A model generated the notes under the pieces. The model was not told the origin of the DNA. It made no database searches and worked only from the letters and a program-made list of their open reading frames with translations. A stretch of DNA of 64,000 nt from Emiliania huxleyi CCMP1516 (taxonomy: Eukaryota > Haptophyta > Isochrysidales > Noelaerhabdaceae), in the NCBI RefSeq assembly GCF_000372725.1, contig NW_005199044.1, forward strand, positions 3,625 to 67,624, given 5' to 3'. Position numbers and translations under genes: made by a program. Each line of letters opens with the position of its first letter. Position 1 is the stretch's first letter. Positions 39,570 through 51,072 of the stretch are shown one piece after another.

Positions 39570-42516
39570 AATCCCGGGGCTGTGGGCTTGAAGGCGCCAC
39601 CAGTGGCGGATTCCGATCCTGAATCGCATGAATCGACAGACGACACTCTCTCGACTCTCGCCTCACTCCTCTGGTGCTGGTCCAGGTCATGCAAATAAAA
39701 TCTGAGATTTATTCGAGGGTGTATCGTCGATGTCCCAAAAGTCAGCGTTGCCAGCTGCGAGAAGCGATGGGCGCCCCTCAAAACGCCCATAGAGCCACCG
39801 CCTCGCTCGCCCGAGCCGCTCCGACTGGAGGGCGCTGCGCTCGCCCGGCACATCGAGCCGGTGCACCACCCGCCCCCAAACGCGGGTCCGGACCCCCCTC
39901 GTCGCCAGCGGCAGCCGCTGGCTCGACGAGCAGCACCCGCTCGGCCGCCTCCTTGGCCCGGCCGCCGCTGTCGCGGCTGTCGGGCTCCGCGACAGCCGTC
40001 GACCACCGACCAGAGGTAGCTGTGCCGCTATGGATGCGGAGAGTGCAAAAAGGGTGTCGCGCTTTTGCGACCCCGCAGCATGGTTTGATAAAAGGCACCG
40101 TTCTCGAGTCGGCGAACTCACCATTTTATTTTCGAGTTTAGGTCTCGTGACGGCTATCTCGACCCGGCGCGCGAAATCTGCAGCTACGAGGCCTGGGTCG
40201 GGGCTATGAGTGGGCTACATGCCGCTTGCCGCGGCTCCTAGGTCGACGAAACGCTCGCGCTTCACCCTCCCCCCCTCTGACGAAAGGTGTCTGCGTCGCG
40301 CGCTAACCGGCAAAGAATCTAACGGCGGGCGATGGCGGCGCGCGGCGACGCTTCTGACTCAAAGGAAGTCGCCCACACACCCACCCTCACCACAACGCCG
40401 TAGGCGGGTCGAGGCTGCCCTCCACCCGCTCGCGCTTGCCTCACCTAGGCGACCGGGTAGGCTCCCTCTAGATGGCGCCCGAGACACCTTCACGGCGGCG
40501 CTTCTGCCCGCGACAGCGGCGCCTGAGCGCGTGGGCTGGACGGCCCCTCGGGGAGGCCCGCGGGGCGGCGGGAGAGAGCTCTCCCGCCGTCGTGGCGCAC
40601 CATATCGCCCGTAGACGCCTCTTTATAGTCGCCTTTTAGCACCTCCTCTCTACACGCCGCCGAGTACACCCCGCCGCACCGCATCACCGCCCCCTTCCCT
40701 GCCCCGTCGCCCTCCTGAGCTCTCCCCCCTTTGCTCCAGCCACCCACAGGACGGCTGGGCCATCGGCCCACGTGACAGGCGCCCGGGACGGCCGGGGAGC
40801 GGCCCCGTATTTTGAGCCCTCTCGGGCCACCCTCGGGCGCGTCCGCCGGCCGGCAGAGCACCGCTTGGGCGACTCTGACGGCCCGCCCGACCACCGCCCT
40901 CGATCGTGCCGCTCCCCCGGCGTCAGTGGCGGGCTGGGGGGGGCAGGCGGCGTCCGCGCAGCCCCTCGTGGGGGTGCCCACCGCTCTCCTCTCACCTCTC
41001 CCCCCCCGCCCGTGGCACCCCACGCACGCGTCCCTCCTCAGGGGCGCAAGGCGGCACGTTCAACGCTTGCCTCGGCCCACCTCGCCATCACGCCCGCCGC
41101 CGCGACCAAGGAGGTGGCCTCGGCGGCCCAGACGAAGCCCGTGCGGCTCGTTTGGGAGCCGCGCGCCGTCCCTCTCTCGCCCGCGCTGCTCACACGGCCC
41201 AAGCCCACGTCCCTCCGGTCGCAGGCGCCGCCTGGGAGTAACCAGCGCCCCTCCCGAGCACCTTCCCGGCGGGCAGCGCCTCCGTAGCGGCGCTGGCGGC
41301 CCCTGCGAGCCGGCCGGCGCCACGAGTGAGTATTCGAAGGCGCGCGCGTCCCCTCTCTCCCCGGCCCGCCGCGTCTCTCTGACCACCCCTCCCCCTCCCG
41401 GGTCAGGCGTGCATCGGGCGTACAAAATGGCCGCGGGGCGCCGTCCAGCGACGCTGTCTCTTCCGCCTGAGCGGTGGGCAACTCTCTGGCCGGGCTCGGG
41501 CCCTCTCGGGCTGCTGCGAGCTGCGCGATGCGCGTCCCCTCCGCCGCACGGCCGTGCCCCTGCCCCTCACCCTCCGACTCCGCCGCAGGACCGGTCTGGC
41601 GACCCGGGACGACCGCCTAGAGCAGCATCATCGACCATCCCGACCCCGTGGGGGCCGGGGCGGGCCAGCGAGACGTAAGAGCGCCCCTCCCCCCCTCTCG
41701 CGGCGCGTCCCCTCCTTCCTCCCCGCACCCCGCCACCCGGCTCGCCGCCCCGTCGCCGTCGCGAGTCAGCCCTCGGCCAGGTACTGCCAAAGGCGGCCGC
41801 AAGCAGCGCCATCGCTACCAGCGCCACCGTGCTGGCGCTGGTGAGCTCTGCGGCCCGTGTAGCGGCCCCTTAGCCCGTCGCCCGGGCACATGGCGCCCTC
41901 ACACCGCTCCTCGCCTCCGTCTCGCAGGCCAAAATCGTCGACATCGCGTCGGCACTCTCGACGGCGCGCCTGGGCTCGGAGAGGGCGGCCTGGGCGGTGC
42001 GGGGTGGCTGGGCTGCCCCCCTCCCGCGGTGCGCCAAGCCTCGGGGGTCGGGGAGACCATCTCGGGTCGCTGAGGGGGCGGGTCGGACGCCCGATCCGGC
42101 TGCTGGCCGGAGGACGTCGCCGGTTCCGCGATTTTGGGCGCCCCAGTCGCCTCCAGCCGGGCCGAGCGGCGCCAGCTGGTAGCTGGGGCCGCAGGGCGGT
42201 CGGGCCGACACCGTGTGCTAGTCGGGGTGGGTTGTCTAGGGGTGTAAAGGTCGGTAGAGTGTCCGTTTGTGGCCTCCGGACGGGCTCTGGTCGGGAGCCC
42301 GCCGGGCCGGCTGAGGCTGTGTGTCCGTCCACTGTGGACCCAGTGATGGCCTAGGAGCCCTGCACGGACGGTGTTTATGCTATATAACACCTAGGGACCG
42401 CGTGGGGTGGGCGGCGAGCCGCGCGCATCGGCCGACAATGTGCCGGTGTACGCGTTTCGGTGACACTCAGGGCCCGTTTTGCATGACCTGTCCGCGCGGT
42501 TTCCTGACTGACTCCA

Positions 42517-42553
<37 letters not shown>

Positions 42554-42831
42554 TCCTCCTCCCCGCATCGGCTTCCGCCCCACAACGCCACAGTGCTCCA
42601 AGTGCCACACACGGGCTGCCAAAAGAGAGGATTGTTACAGTTTTTGTCTGTCATCTGCGAACAGCGACCGCCCTTTATTATTTACTGATTACTCGGTCAA
42701 GAGGTCGTCAAACGCGAAAGGAAAACGAGGCTTGAGCGCCGCCGCTTGGGGGCGCAGTCGAAGGGTGGGTTAGGTTGCGGACGCTGCACGCGGGCGGGGT
42801 CTGCTGCCTGTGGGAGCTAGGCAGGAGTCTG
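39570..42831. other. gene-poor or unresolved GC-rich region; possible gene of tiny exons
   Basis: No gene could be established. Between about 40900 and 42010 on the plus strand at least six pyrimidine-rich tracts end in AG and are followed by short coding-like pieces, for example 41043 (GRKAARSTLASAHLAITPAA), 41781 (VLPKAAASSAIATSATVLAL) and 41929 (AKIVDIASALSTARLGSERA, ending at a GT). They may be exons of one gene of very short exons, but order and frame could not be verified. A minus-strand frame at 39690-39900 (NADFWDIDDTPSNKSQI) is also unrecognised. A (CT)n(CA)n microsatellite is at 42520-42553. Confidence 0.3.
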
Positions 42832-43320
42832 TCAGGAGAGCTGTGACCCCCGAGCAACACCGTCAGCATCCGGATTGTAGCTGGTGTATTTGGCTGATGA
42901 CCCGCGGCATCGATCCGCCGGGTATTTTTGACCGTTGCGCTCCAGCTTGGCAGCGCACGCTGCTGGCAGGTCGATCCCGCTGCGATCGGCGAGGCGGACC
43001 AAGTACATGAGTACGTCGGCCATTTCCTCTCCGAGGTGGGTGCGGTCGGCGTCAGTCCACCCTGGCAAGCCCGGCGCGCAGGCCGCGTCGCCGCGCCACT
43101 GAAAGCACTCGCACAGCTCTCCGACTTCACCCGTGAGCGCGAGCGCGAGTGAGCGCGGGGTGTGGAACTGATCCCAATCACGAGCGGCGGCGAAGGCTGC
43201 CAGAGAGCCCCGCAGTTCCTCGAGATTTGGCGCAGCGCTGAAGGTGGCCGCCGCCGCCTCACCGCTGCGCCGGGACTTGCTGCTCGAGCAGCTCTCGGCC
43301 TCGCGGGCACGTTTCGGCAT
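42832..43320 (-). CDS. dCTP pyrophosphatase 1-like (MazG-type) protein
   Basis: A single exon from the ATG at 43320 codes 162 residues. After a short basic N-terminus (MPKRAREAESCSSSKSRR) the all-alpha NTP pyrophosphohydrolase domain follows: LRGSLAAFAAARDWDQFHTP, SLALALTGEVGELCECFQW with the metal-binding E-x2-E, and HLGEEMADVLMYLVRLAD with the second E-x3-D pair, ending KLERNGQKYPADRCRGSSAK. This matches DCTPP1/RS21-C6, which hydrolyses dCTP and modified cytidine nucleotides to monophosphate plus pyrophosphate and so cleans the dNTP pool. Length and motif order are complete. It is divergent with the ubiquitin-conjugating enzyme gene, 446 bases apart. Confidence 0.9.
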   Translation of the reverse strand: MPKRAREAESCSSSKSRRSGEAAAATFSAAPNLEELRGSLAAFAAARDWDQFHTPRSLALALTGEVGELCECFQWRGDAACAPGLPGWTDADRTHLGEEMADVLMYLVRLADRSGIDLPAACAAKLERNGQKYPADRCRGSSAKYTSYNPDADGVARGSQLS

Positions 43321-43765
43321 CAACACTTGCGCTTTGCGCTGCGTCGCCTGCGCGGCACACCCCAAAAAAATCGCTTCCTCTTCGCAAACCCTGTCAGCAG
43401 TTCACCCTCGGGTATGTTCGTAAGAGCTACATACACTGAAAAAATCCACTGCCGATAAAAAGATTTTTGTTTTTCGATTTCTTAAATCAACCTCTGGTGG
43501 TGGCCGCCAATGACTCCTGCGGACCAGAAACATCTTCCCCTCTCCGGAAAGCACTGGAAGAACAAAAACGCCGTCGCGAAAAAGAAGAAAGCCGCGCACG
43601 CCTCAAGACGACTGCTGGAGCACGGAGAGAGGACGCCGCGCAAGGTGTCGGGCGCGGGTACGCACAGTTCTGAGCTGGAGTCGAGGTACGGCGCGCGCGG
43701 CCAATCTACCTCACAGGCCTCTCCACCTCGAGCGCCTCTCCTTCTCTCTCCATATAGGCGCGACC
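43321..43765. promoter_or_regulatory. shared 5' region of divergent genes
   Basis: Head-to-head spacer. A short plus frame from 43510 ([20 protein letters not shown]) is Lys-rich and runs into the next gene in another frame; it is not supported as a gene. Confidence 0.35.
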
Positions 43766-44609
43766 ATGAGCACGCCCGCCCGCCGGAGGCTGATGCGGGA
43801 CTTCAAGAGGATGCAGACTGACCCTCCGGAGGGGGTGAACGGGGCGCCGTGCGACAACGATATCATGAAGTGGCACGCTGTTATCTTTGGGTGCGCCGCT
43901 CCCCGCCGTCCCGCACTCGCGCGCCCACCTGAGCTGCGGTACCCTCCCGCTGCTCCAGGCCAGACGACACTGCTTGGGAGGACGGGACCTTCAAGTTGAG
44001 TGTCGAGTTCACGGAGGAGTACCCGAACAAGGCCCCGACCGTCAAGTTTTTGACCAAGATGTTTCACCCGAACAGTGCGCAGAGCCCATGATGCACTCGC
44101 CCGCCGCCACGCCCTGCCCGCGGCCCACGCTCCTCTCCCGCAGCACGCCGAGCGCGCCCGCCCCCCGCCCCCGCACGCCCCCCGCCCCACCCATCCGGTG
44201 ACGCCGCCGCACGCCCCCCCAGTCTACGCCGACGGCTCGATCTGCCTCGACATTCTGCAGAACCAGTGGAGCCCGATCTACGACATCTCGGCGATCCTCA
44301 CCTCGATCCAGTCGCTGCTCTGCGACCCGAACCCGAACTCACCGGCAAACTCCGAGGCGGCGCGACTCTACCAGGCGCCGCCCGCGCTCAGCCCAAGGCC
44401 GCTGGTCCGGGCGGGTGCGGCGAGCCTCTCCTGCGGCGGTGGTGGGCGCCGCAAGCCGGGGCCGTCGGAGGGGGGTGGAGGGGAGGTGTGTGGGAGTGTG
44501 TGGCTCAGCGCGCCCCGCGCGCCCTTCGCAGGAGAACCGGCGCGAGTACGAGCGCAAGGTGAAGGAGATCGTCGAGCAGTCGTGGGCCACTGAGGGGGAC
44601 GGCGAGTGA
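43766..44609 (+). CDS. RAD6: ubiquitin-conjugating enzyme E2, RAD6/UBE2A type
   Basis: Four exons are reconstructed: 43766-43890, 43959-44074, 44223-44374 and 44532-44609, for 156 residues. Donors 1 and 2 are GTGCGC and donor 3 is GC. The sequence is nearly collinear with RAD6/UBE2[77 protein letters not shown] with catalytic Cys88, and the helical tail [20 protein letters not shown]6 partners with E3 ligases to monoubiquitinate PCNA (DNA damage tolerance) and histone H2B (transcription) and serves N-end-rule degradation. The C-terminus is short (ATEGDGE), without the long acidic tail of yeast RAD6. Confidence 0.95.
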
Positions 44610-45133
44610 GGAGGGAGAGGGTCAGTTTGTTCACAACCTCAGCTGAAACTCTCAGCTACCACCTTGCCGGTCTCGAGCAGGAGCTTCGCGCGCGGCCCAG
44701 AGGCTCGCCACTCTCCCTCTGCTCAGTGCACGCGCCGTGTAAGGGGACTGGAGCCGAGAGGCGCGGGGTGCGCGCGCCACGAGAACGCGGCGTTGTATCG
44801 CTCGCACACCGATCACCGTATAATCAGTATCGAGTATGTCATGTGCCGATGTGTGTGAGTCCAACACGAAAGTAAAAGAAACTGTGTGTGGAGAGGACAG
44901 GCGTTGCACGCGTCGCCCAACTCGCGCTGCGTTGACGGCGCGCCCTCTTGTTGAGATACAGCTCCGCGGCACGCAGACGACAACCCCGGGGAGCGGGGAC
45001 GCGCGCCGCCGACCGCCGTGCGCCGAGAGCGCGAGACCCACCCGAGCGGACCGCATTTTATGGGCTTTGGCGGCAGACCACACAGTCCCCGTCCGCCCCC
45101 GATCCGCAGCGCGCTGCTCGCCGACCTTCTTGA
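44610..45133. other. spacer between convergent genes
   Basis: Tail-to-tail spacer; no gene or dispersed repeat recognised. Confidence 0.6.
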
Positions 45134-45668
45134 TCACGGGAAGGGCCCAGCAGTCGCAAACTTGACCACAGTCTGTGAGGCACCCACGGTGTCCATGTTG
45201 GCAGCCTTGAAGTCCGCCCCTAGCAGGCGCGTGGAGAAGGTGAGGAGACACTGGCCCCGCTACGCCCGAGCCGAGCTGAGCGATCAGTTGCGCACATCCC
45301 TTGTAGTGCGGCAGCGTCTTGTGGTGCGCCATCGCGTCAGCGTCCTCGTACACCTCGTAGAAAGAAAACTTGTTGTCACCGAGGTCTAACAGGTCAAAGC
45401 GCTGGCACCCTTTTTCTGCGCGAGACCCTTTGACGTCTGCTTCCATCACCTGCAACGCGTCCAGACCGGAGCACGTTAGTAGCTCGGCTCCGTCGCGGGC
45501 TCCGTCGCCCGTGAGGGCCACGGCACCAACCAATGTTGTGGAGTTTCAAAACCACCGTGATTGGAACGCCAACGCCAGAGCCGACCACCCGGCCACGGTG
45601 CGTACCTTCAAAAACTCCTCGACCTTGTCCGCCGGGACGGTAACCGTGACGAAGACGCCAGTGCCCAT
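45134..45668 (-). CDS. ABM-domain (antibiotic biosynthesis monooxygenase-type) protein
   Basis: Three exons, 45668-45606, 45449-45296 and 45219-45134, give 100 residues, the normal size of a stand-alone ABM protein. It reads MGTGVFVTVTVPADKVEEFL, then KGSRAEKGCQRFDLLDLGDN, FSFYEVYEDADAMAHHKT and LPHYKGWADFKAANMDTVGA, ending SQTVVKFATAGPFP. The ferredoxin-like fold is expected to dimerise. Relatives include quinol and haem-degrading monooxygenases and many uncharacterised stress proteins; without a defining residue the substrate is unknown. Introns are GT-AG (GTACGC and GTGCGC donors). The WADF junction codon is split by intron 2. Family A and C repeats lie immediately upstream. Confidence 0.85.
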
Positions 45669-45786
45669 GTGTGGCACAGCTGTGGGTGGCAAGACCCGAA
45701 CCGATTTTTTTATTTACAGTATTTTTGTTCGACTGGCACTGCTTAGCTCATCCCTTGAATACACCCTAGGTATTGGAGTGAGAAGA

Positions 45787-45900
45787 CCGTGAGGAGGCAT
45801 AAAGGTTACTGCGAGAATTGATTGGCGAGAGACTGCAAGGAGAGATAGGAAGAGGCAGACGCCCCGAGGGTGGGTGGGTGATGGCTAGCACCACACTCCT
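45787..45900 (-). repeat. dispersed repeat family A (distal half, inverted)
   Basis: Reverse complement reads GTGCTAGCCATCACCCACCC, GTCTGCCTCTTCCTATCTCT, TTGCAGTCTCTCGCC, matching 18036-18110. It lies about 120 bases upstream of, and codirectional with, the ABM gene. Confidence 0.85.
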
Positions 45901-45919
45901 CGAGCCACACTCCTCTCCT

Positions 45920-46085
45920 TCCTTGAGCACTTGAGCACCGGATAGGGTCGATTCCGCATGGTACGGGACCCCTCGATCGTCTCGCCCTCCCTCACTGGTG
46001 TGTTCATTGGGGGGGTCATAACAAACACGGTGCAGGATCGAGGTGCACGCTGCCGAGGCAGTGTCGTCCCCCCTCTCCCCGCTCG
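45920..46085 (+). repeat. dispersed repeat family C
   Basis: Nearly identical over about 165 bases to 63580-63745: TTGAGCACTTGAGCAC, GATAGGGTCGATTCCGCATG, GTACGGGACCCCTCGATCGT, GGTGTGTTCATTGGGGGG, GTCATAACAAACACGG, AGTGTCGTCCCCCCTCTCC. Confidence 0.92.
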
Positions 46086-46597
46086 TCGGTGACGGTGTCC
46101 CCCGATTTCGCCGCGCTCGGCGAACCTCGACAGCGCTTTCGGTGGCATGCAGCTCTTTGCGCCTGAAGCCTGGAGAGCAGCTCCTCTGCTGCTCACACAC
46201 TCTGCACAGTTGACACAGCCTACTGTGCGGCTGCCACAGCTGTGACAGCGATGGGCTCGCCCTCACTGGCCCTCAGTCACTTGTGCTGCGGCTTGTGTGA
46301 GCGACACTGCTCGGCGACTGCCGGCACACTGTGAGACCATGGGTGTGAGGTCAAACCACGCTACCAGCGCTTGGTCACATCGGCCCCGAGGTCAGATCCT
46401 TCTACTCTGTTGATGGCAACACTTGTCTACTCGCTGGAGCCGAGCAGGAGGGCCCGGCGCACAACCCCTGGTCAACTCAGGGTCCACACCCCGTATTTTC
46501 TTTTGGGTCCTGTGGGCACCCTAACACCGAGACGCCGGTTCTGTGAGAAGTGAGATTATTTTGTGAAAGAGATCTTGAAATGATGAAAAAGGTGGCT

Positions 46598-49500
46598 CTA
46601 CGTACTACGAGCACAGAGAATCAGGCGGATCTCCTCGGAGAGCAACCGGGCGCGCAGAGGGCTCGAGCCGCCCTTTATGGTGGCCCTGGCACGGCCCGTG
46701 GAACGCCCGAGCAGCAGCTCCACCAAAAGGAGGGTGTCGCCCGCGCAGTCCTCGGCAGCGTACAAGAAGAACTTGGCCTCCCCATCAAGCTCACCCCGCG
46801 CCATCGTCTTGATGTGGCGCGCGGCCAAACGAGCAGGCAGCTCCTCGGGCACGGCGTCTGCCTCCGCGTCACGCCAAGCATCCGCAATCGGTAGCCCGAC
46901 CCACTGCCGCTCGAACTCAGCGGGTGAAGCGGCGGCCGCCGCCGAGAGCGAGAGGGGAGGATCACCGATTGCCCGTGTCGGAGGAGGGGCGGCGGAGCGC
47001 TCCTCCCCCGGGTCCTCCCCCGGGGGGCGCCCCTCCTGCGGCGGCTGAGGGGGTGACGCTGCCAGCGGCGGCGTGCCCCCAAGCCCCAGTCCGAGCAGGT
47101 CGGAGTCCTCGACCGGCGCCGGCGCGGGCTGAGAGCCGTTCACCTCGCCACGGAGGCGCCGCCTCTCCTCGAGTCGCTCGAAATGGCGCTGCGGCTCGCC
47201 GACGAGGACCGGCTCGGAGGGGGCGGAGAAGGGCGAGGCTCCGCCCACGCTGACCGCGCGGTAGCGGAACTGGAACGACTCGCCAACAGGCAAGTTGCGC
47301 TTAGTGACGGTGGTGGCGCGGAGAGCGGCGCTGGACGCGTTGCCCTCCCAGCCCGCCGAGGCGGCGCTCGAAGGCTCGTCGACCGGCTCGACGCACCACT
47401 GCAGCTCGTAGCTGTCGGCGCACGGGACCGGGTCCAGGACCAAGTTGACAACCCCCTGCGGTGCTGGGAAGGCCTCGGGCGGCTGCGGCGCGGTGAGTGC
47501 GGGGCAGATTGCGTCCGACCAGCCGGAGCGGCGGCCATCGTGCGCAATCGCTCGCACTCGGGTCCAGACCGCCGTGCCTGCAGGGAGGCCGGACGCAACC
47601 ACCCGCCGCACGGCCAACCGCCGAGTGGCAGCGCAGCGGAGCCAACTCGGTGAGCGGCTGCTGGTGCCGCCCTCTGCGGGCGACGCCGGCTCGCAACGCC
47701 ACTGCAGCTCAAAGTGCGAGATGGCGCCCGTGTCGGCCCACGGGGGCGTCTGCCACTCGACGAGCACACCGCCGACCCCGCACCCCTCGGCGTATGGCAC
47801 AGAAGGGCCATCCAGCTCGCCCTCGCGGTAGGGAGCCTCGTCAATGGTCGCCTCGGTAGCGGCCGCCTCGGGGTGCGTTGCAGCCTCCGCTTCCGATGCC
47901 GCAGCCGGCGCGAGAGGCAAACCCTCAGCGAGAGCGCCGACGCCGGCGCTCGCACGCCCGGTGGCGGACCGCGAGCCGCTTGCAGCCAGCAAACCAAACG
48001 GGTCGTCGCCCTCGGCGGCCTTGGCGGCCCGCGCCGCCTCCCACACGGCGGCGACGGCCGGGTCCACGGCAGGCTCAAACTCCGCCAGAAGCGCGGCAAC
48101 GCTATTGCCGGGTCTGGCGCCGGCCGTGCCCTTGACGGCCGGCTCGATCACCGCAGCTGTGCCGGGGACGTCGCCAACCAAATCGTCGAGGAGGGACGGC
48201 GGGGCGGGCGCTGCCGCTGCGAGCCGCTGCGAGGGCGGCGACTGCTCCACGAGCGGCGCCACTGCCGGTGGAGGGCTCACTGCCGGTGGTCCGGCTGCGC
48301 GCAGATCGAAGAGATCTTCGGCAGAGAGGCGCTTGCCAAACAAAAGTGCGCCCTCCCCGCCCCGTGACAACAGGCGAACTGCCGCCCCGTCGGCGCCACC
48401 CGCCTCGCCTGCAGCGTCGCAAGAGGAGCGCTCTTCGCGGCAAAACTCTTCGCGGCAAAGCTCGCCCGCCTCGTCGCACGGCTCTGCGCCCGAGAGCGAC
48501 ACTCGCGCCGTCGTGCCGCGCAGCTCCTCAAGCTCCTCGTCGAGCTCCGCCGCAGCGCCGGCCACCTGCGGAGCGAGACCCTCGAGACTGCCGAGCAAAT
48601 CACCGACCGACACCGAAGCCGCGCTGCCGCCGCCGTCCCCGCCTCCGCCGCGGGCCCCACTGGCGCGAGCGGCTCCTCTGCCTCTGGACAGGCGCGAAGC
48701 CGCTTGCGCAGCTGCACGAGGCTCGAAGGGGTCTGCAGCAGCAAGAGCTGCGGCGGCCGGCTGCGCCGACAGGTGCTGCGGAGAGGCCGCCGCGCGCTCT
48801 GGCTGCAGGAAGAGCCCCTTTTGGAGGCCCGCCTCGACGAGAGCCGCCGCCCAGAAGTCGGCCACGTGAGCCGAGGAGAGGCCGAGGAGGAGGCGGAAGG
48901 CGGCACCTTGCCGCAGCGTGAGCTCAAGGCTGCCTCGCTCGTGCTCGACGTGGAGCGACCCGGCCTTGAGTGGGCAGGGGGGGGAGCAGCGTGGTCAAGG
49001 CGGGCGGGCGAGGAAGGTGCCAGGCGCCCGCCTCTCGTTCGGTGTCTCTCGTGCGGTGGGTCTGTGCGGCGTCTCTTCGCCTCGAGGGTGACGAGGAAGG
49101 TGACGGCGGAGCAGCCCGCGTCTCGAAACAGGAGCAGCTTCGATCGGCCCAGCAGCGCGAAGCACGGCTCCGAGCTCCGCCGCTGCGGCGCAAGCTGCTG
49201 CGCCGTCACCCATCCGTCCAGCCTCGCGGGCGGCGGCATATCCAGGTCGTCCCTCCTCAGCAGGCTTCCACCCGCCGACTCTCTGATCGCCGAGAGGAGC
49301 GCGCGCATCAGACAGACGATGGAGGCGGCGTCGGCGGCCGAGTGCGCGGTGAAGGCCAGCTCCGCCCCCGCAAAGCTCAGCCGCACCGCCGCCGCGCTCC
49401 TCTCATCGCCGGCCCTTGCGGCGCACAGCGAGGTCGCAGGCCACGACTCTGCGAGACTGCCATTGCGCCACCGCTCGATGCGCGCGAGCGAGGCGTCGCC

Positions 49501-49896
49501 GCTGGGCAGGCACGCCTCGAGCGCCACCTTCAGGACGCAGTCCTTGGTCGCGCCAAGCAAGCCCGTGGATGACCTCCGCAGGATGACGGGAAACATATAG
49601 ACCGGATCCCATGGGCCTGCGAGGCACTCCGGCGTGAGGTCGCCCTGCTCGAGCACGCAGCGCATCGCAAAGATCCCATCGTAAACGGCGCGCGTCGCCG
49701 GCTCGCTGAGCGCCCCAAAGGCGTTTGTGATCAGCTGAAACCGGGCGATCGTCGCCTCGCCCGCGCCTCGATTGCGGTCAGGATGGTGCCGCAGCGATTG
49801 ACGCTTGTATGCGCGCTTCAGCTCCGCGTCGTCCACGCAGAATTTGACTCCCAGTGCTGCGTAGAAGCCCTCTTTGGTGTCCGAGGGCCCGCTCAT
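46598..49896 (-). CDS. J-domain / PH-like / FN3 / beta-adaptin-appendage-like protein, candidate clathrin co-chaperone
   Basis: Two exons, 49896-49081 and 48964-46598, joined by a GC-AG intron, give 1,060 residues. Residues of about 8-75 are a J domain (FYAALGV, AELKRAYKRQSLRHHPDRN with HPD at 38-40), so Hsp70 ATPase stimulation is expected. Residues of about 190-320 resemble a PH/PTB fold (CFALLGRSKLLLFRD; RSSEPC before it; LLLGLSSAHVADFWAAALVE after it). A long disordered part carries endocytic-type motifs: ADPFEPR, DDPFGLL, LLDDLVGD, DLLGSLEGL, SDLLGLGL. Two FN3-like domains follow at about 650-745 and 770-870. The C-terminal 105 residues (FERQWVGLPIADAW; LAARHIKTMARGELDGEAKF; TLLLVELLLG) resemble the platform subdomain of a beta-adaptin appendage. 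Clathrin-coat uncoating is inferred, not shown. Confidence 0.65.
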
Positions 49897-49994
49897 TGTG
49901 GGCCGCGCGCGCGCGCGCGCCCCGCGCGCCCCCGAGAGAGCGAGCGTGAAATCAGGCGACTCGAGTAACGAGAAGGTGTGGAAGCAGGGTTCGG

Positions 49995-50156
49995 ACTTTT
50001 TGCGGGGTATGGTACCCTCTCGCAACCCACCTCGAGACCATACCCCCCCCCGCCTGCTGACAGACCCAGCCTCCCGGAGACCGGGGATGGGCGGTCAGGA
50101 CCATACCCCCCCACCCTTTGGGCCGCGAGGGTACCATACCATACCCCGCAAAAAGT
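49995..50156. mobile_element. short foldback element
   Basis: ACTTTTTGCGGGGTATGGTACCCTC at 49995-50019 is repeated inverted at 50127-50156, with one extra TATGG unit. The interior has two CCATACCCCCCC blocks. It sits about 100 bases upstream of the J-domain gene. A related TTTTTGCGGGGTATAC occurs at 54374. Confidence 0.75.
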
Positions 50157-51072
50157 TGGAACCCAGCAGGTCAGAGCGAGCGCCCACCTGCCGACGTTTT
50201 TCTTTTTATAGCACTTTAAGAAGGCCTCTTCGACGGCCCATAAGGGGCCGTTGTCTGCTGTGCCTTTTGTGGTGCTAGTTCGTGCCAGTCTGCTGTTCGT
50301 AGAATTCTTTCTTTTTCACCTTCGGTGAAATCAGAGAAGCTGTGGAAGGAGTCGCTAGGTCGGCCCGCAGGCAGATTTTCAGTGCCCCCCCCCTCACTAC
50401 AATGGGAGAAAGGGGAGAATGGGGTGTGTGTTCTCTTGGAACCTAAAGGCCCTACCGCGCGGCTGAGTGAGTGAGAGCTGGGAAGCGAGCTTTGCACGGC
50501 GATCGAGGATGGCGCGGTTCATTCGGAATGAAGCACCTTCCACACTTCCTGTGGGTGACACATCAAAAACATCTCTCAAAGATCATCATCGGCGGGCGGC
50601 GCTGGCGCTGCACTGTTCATCATCGGCGTGCTCCGCTGGCTGCGACTAAGGCACATACTTGCTTGTTTGCGCGACGATCTATCAGCCAGCGAGGTGGCGC
50701 CCTCTGCTCCTCCAGTCATGCGCACGGCCTTGCCGCGGCCTTGCCGAATTCTGCTCGTCTACGCCGCCTCCACCACGCTCCTCCCTGGGGCGTTTGCGCT
50801 TGCAGCGTCGTCGGCCGTTTCCCAGGAAGGGCCGCAGCTTGAGCTCGCGGTGGTCCTCTAAGGTCAGTCTCGCCGCCATCATTGGCATCCCCCTGGCCCC
50901 GAGCCCGACCCCCGGGGGCGTGGCCCCCCCGCCCCCCGCCCTCGTGCTGACTGGAGCTGACGTGAGCGGTCCGCGGCGCTGCCGGCGACGGCTTCCCCTC
51001 GACGCCACACGCCGCCGACCCTCCTGGCCTCGACAAGCACGCGCGGACGAGGGTTGCGGTTCGGGAGGGAAT

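Larger units (their letters stand above)
45669..46597. other. 5' flank of the ABM gene and 3' flank of the J-domain gene
   Basis: Holds the A and C repeat copies described separately. 46090-46597 has no recognised gene; 46497-46525 repeats a block from 14073-14099 in inverse orientation. Confidence 0.5.
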
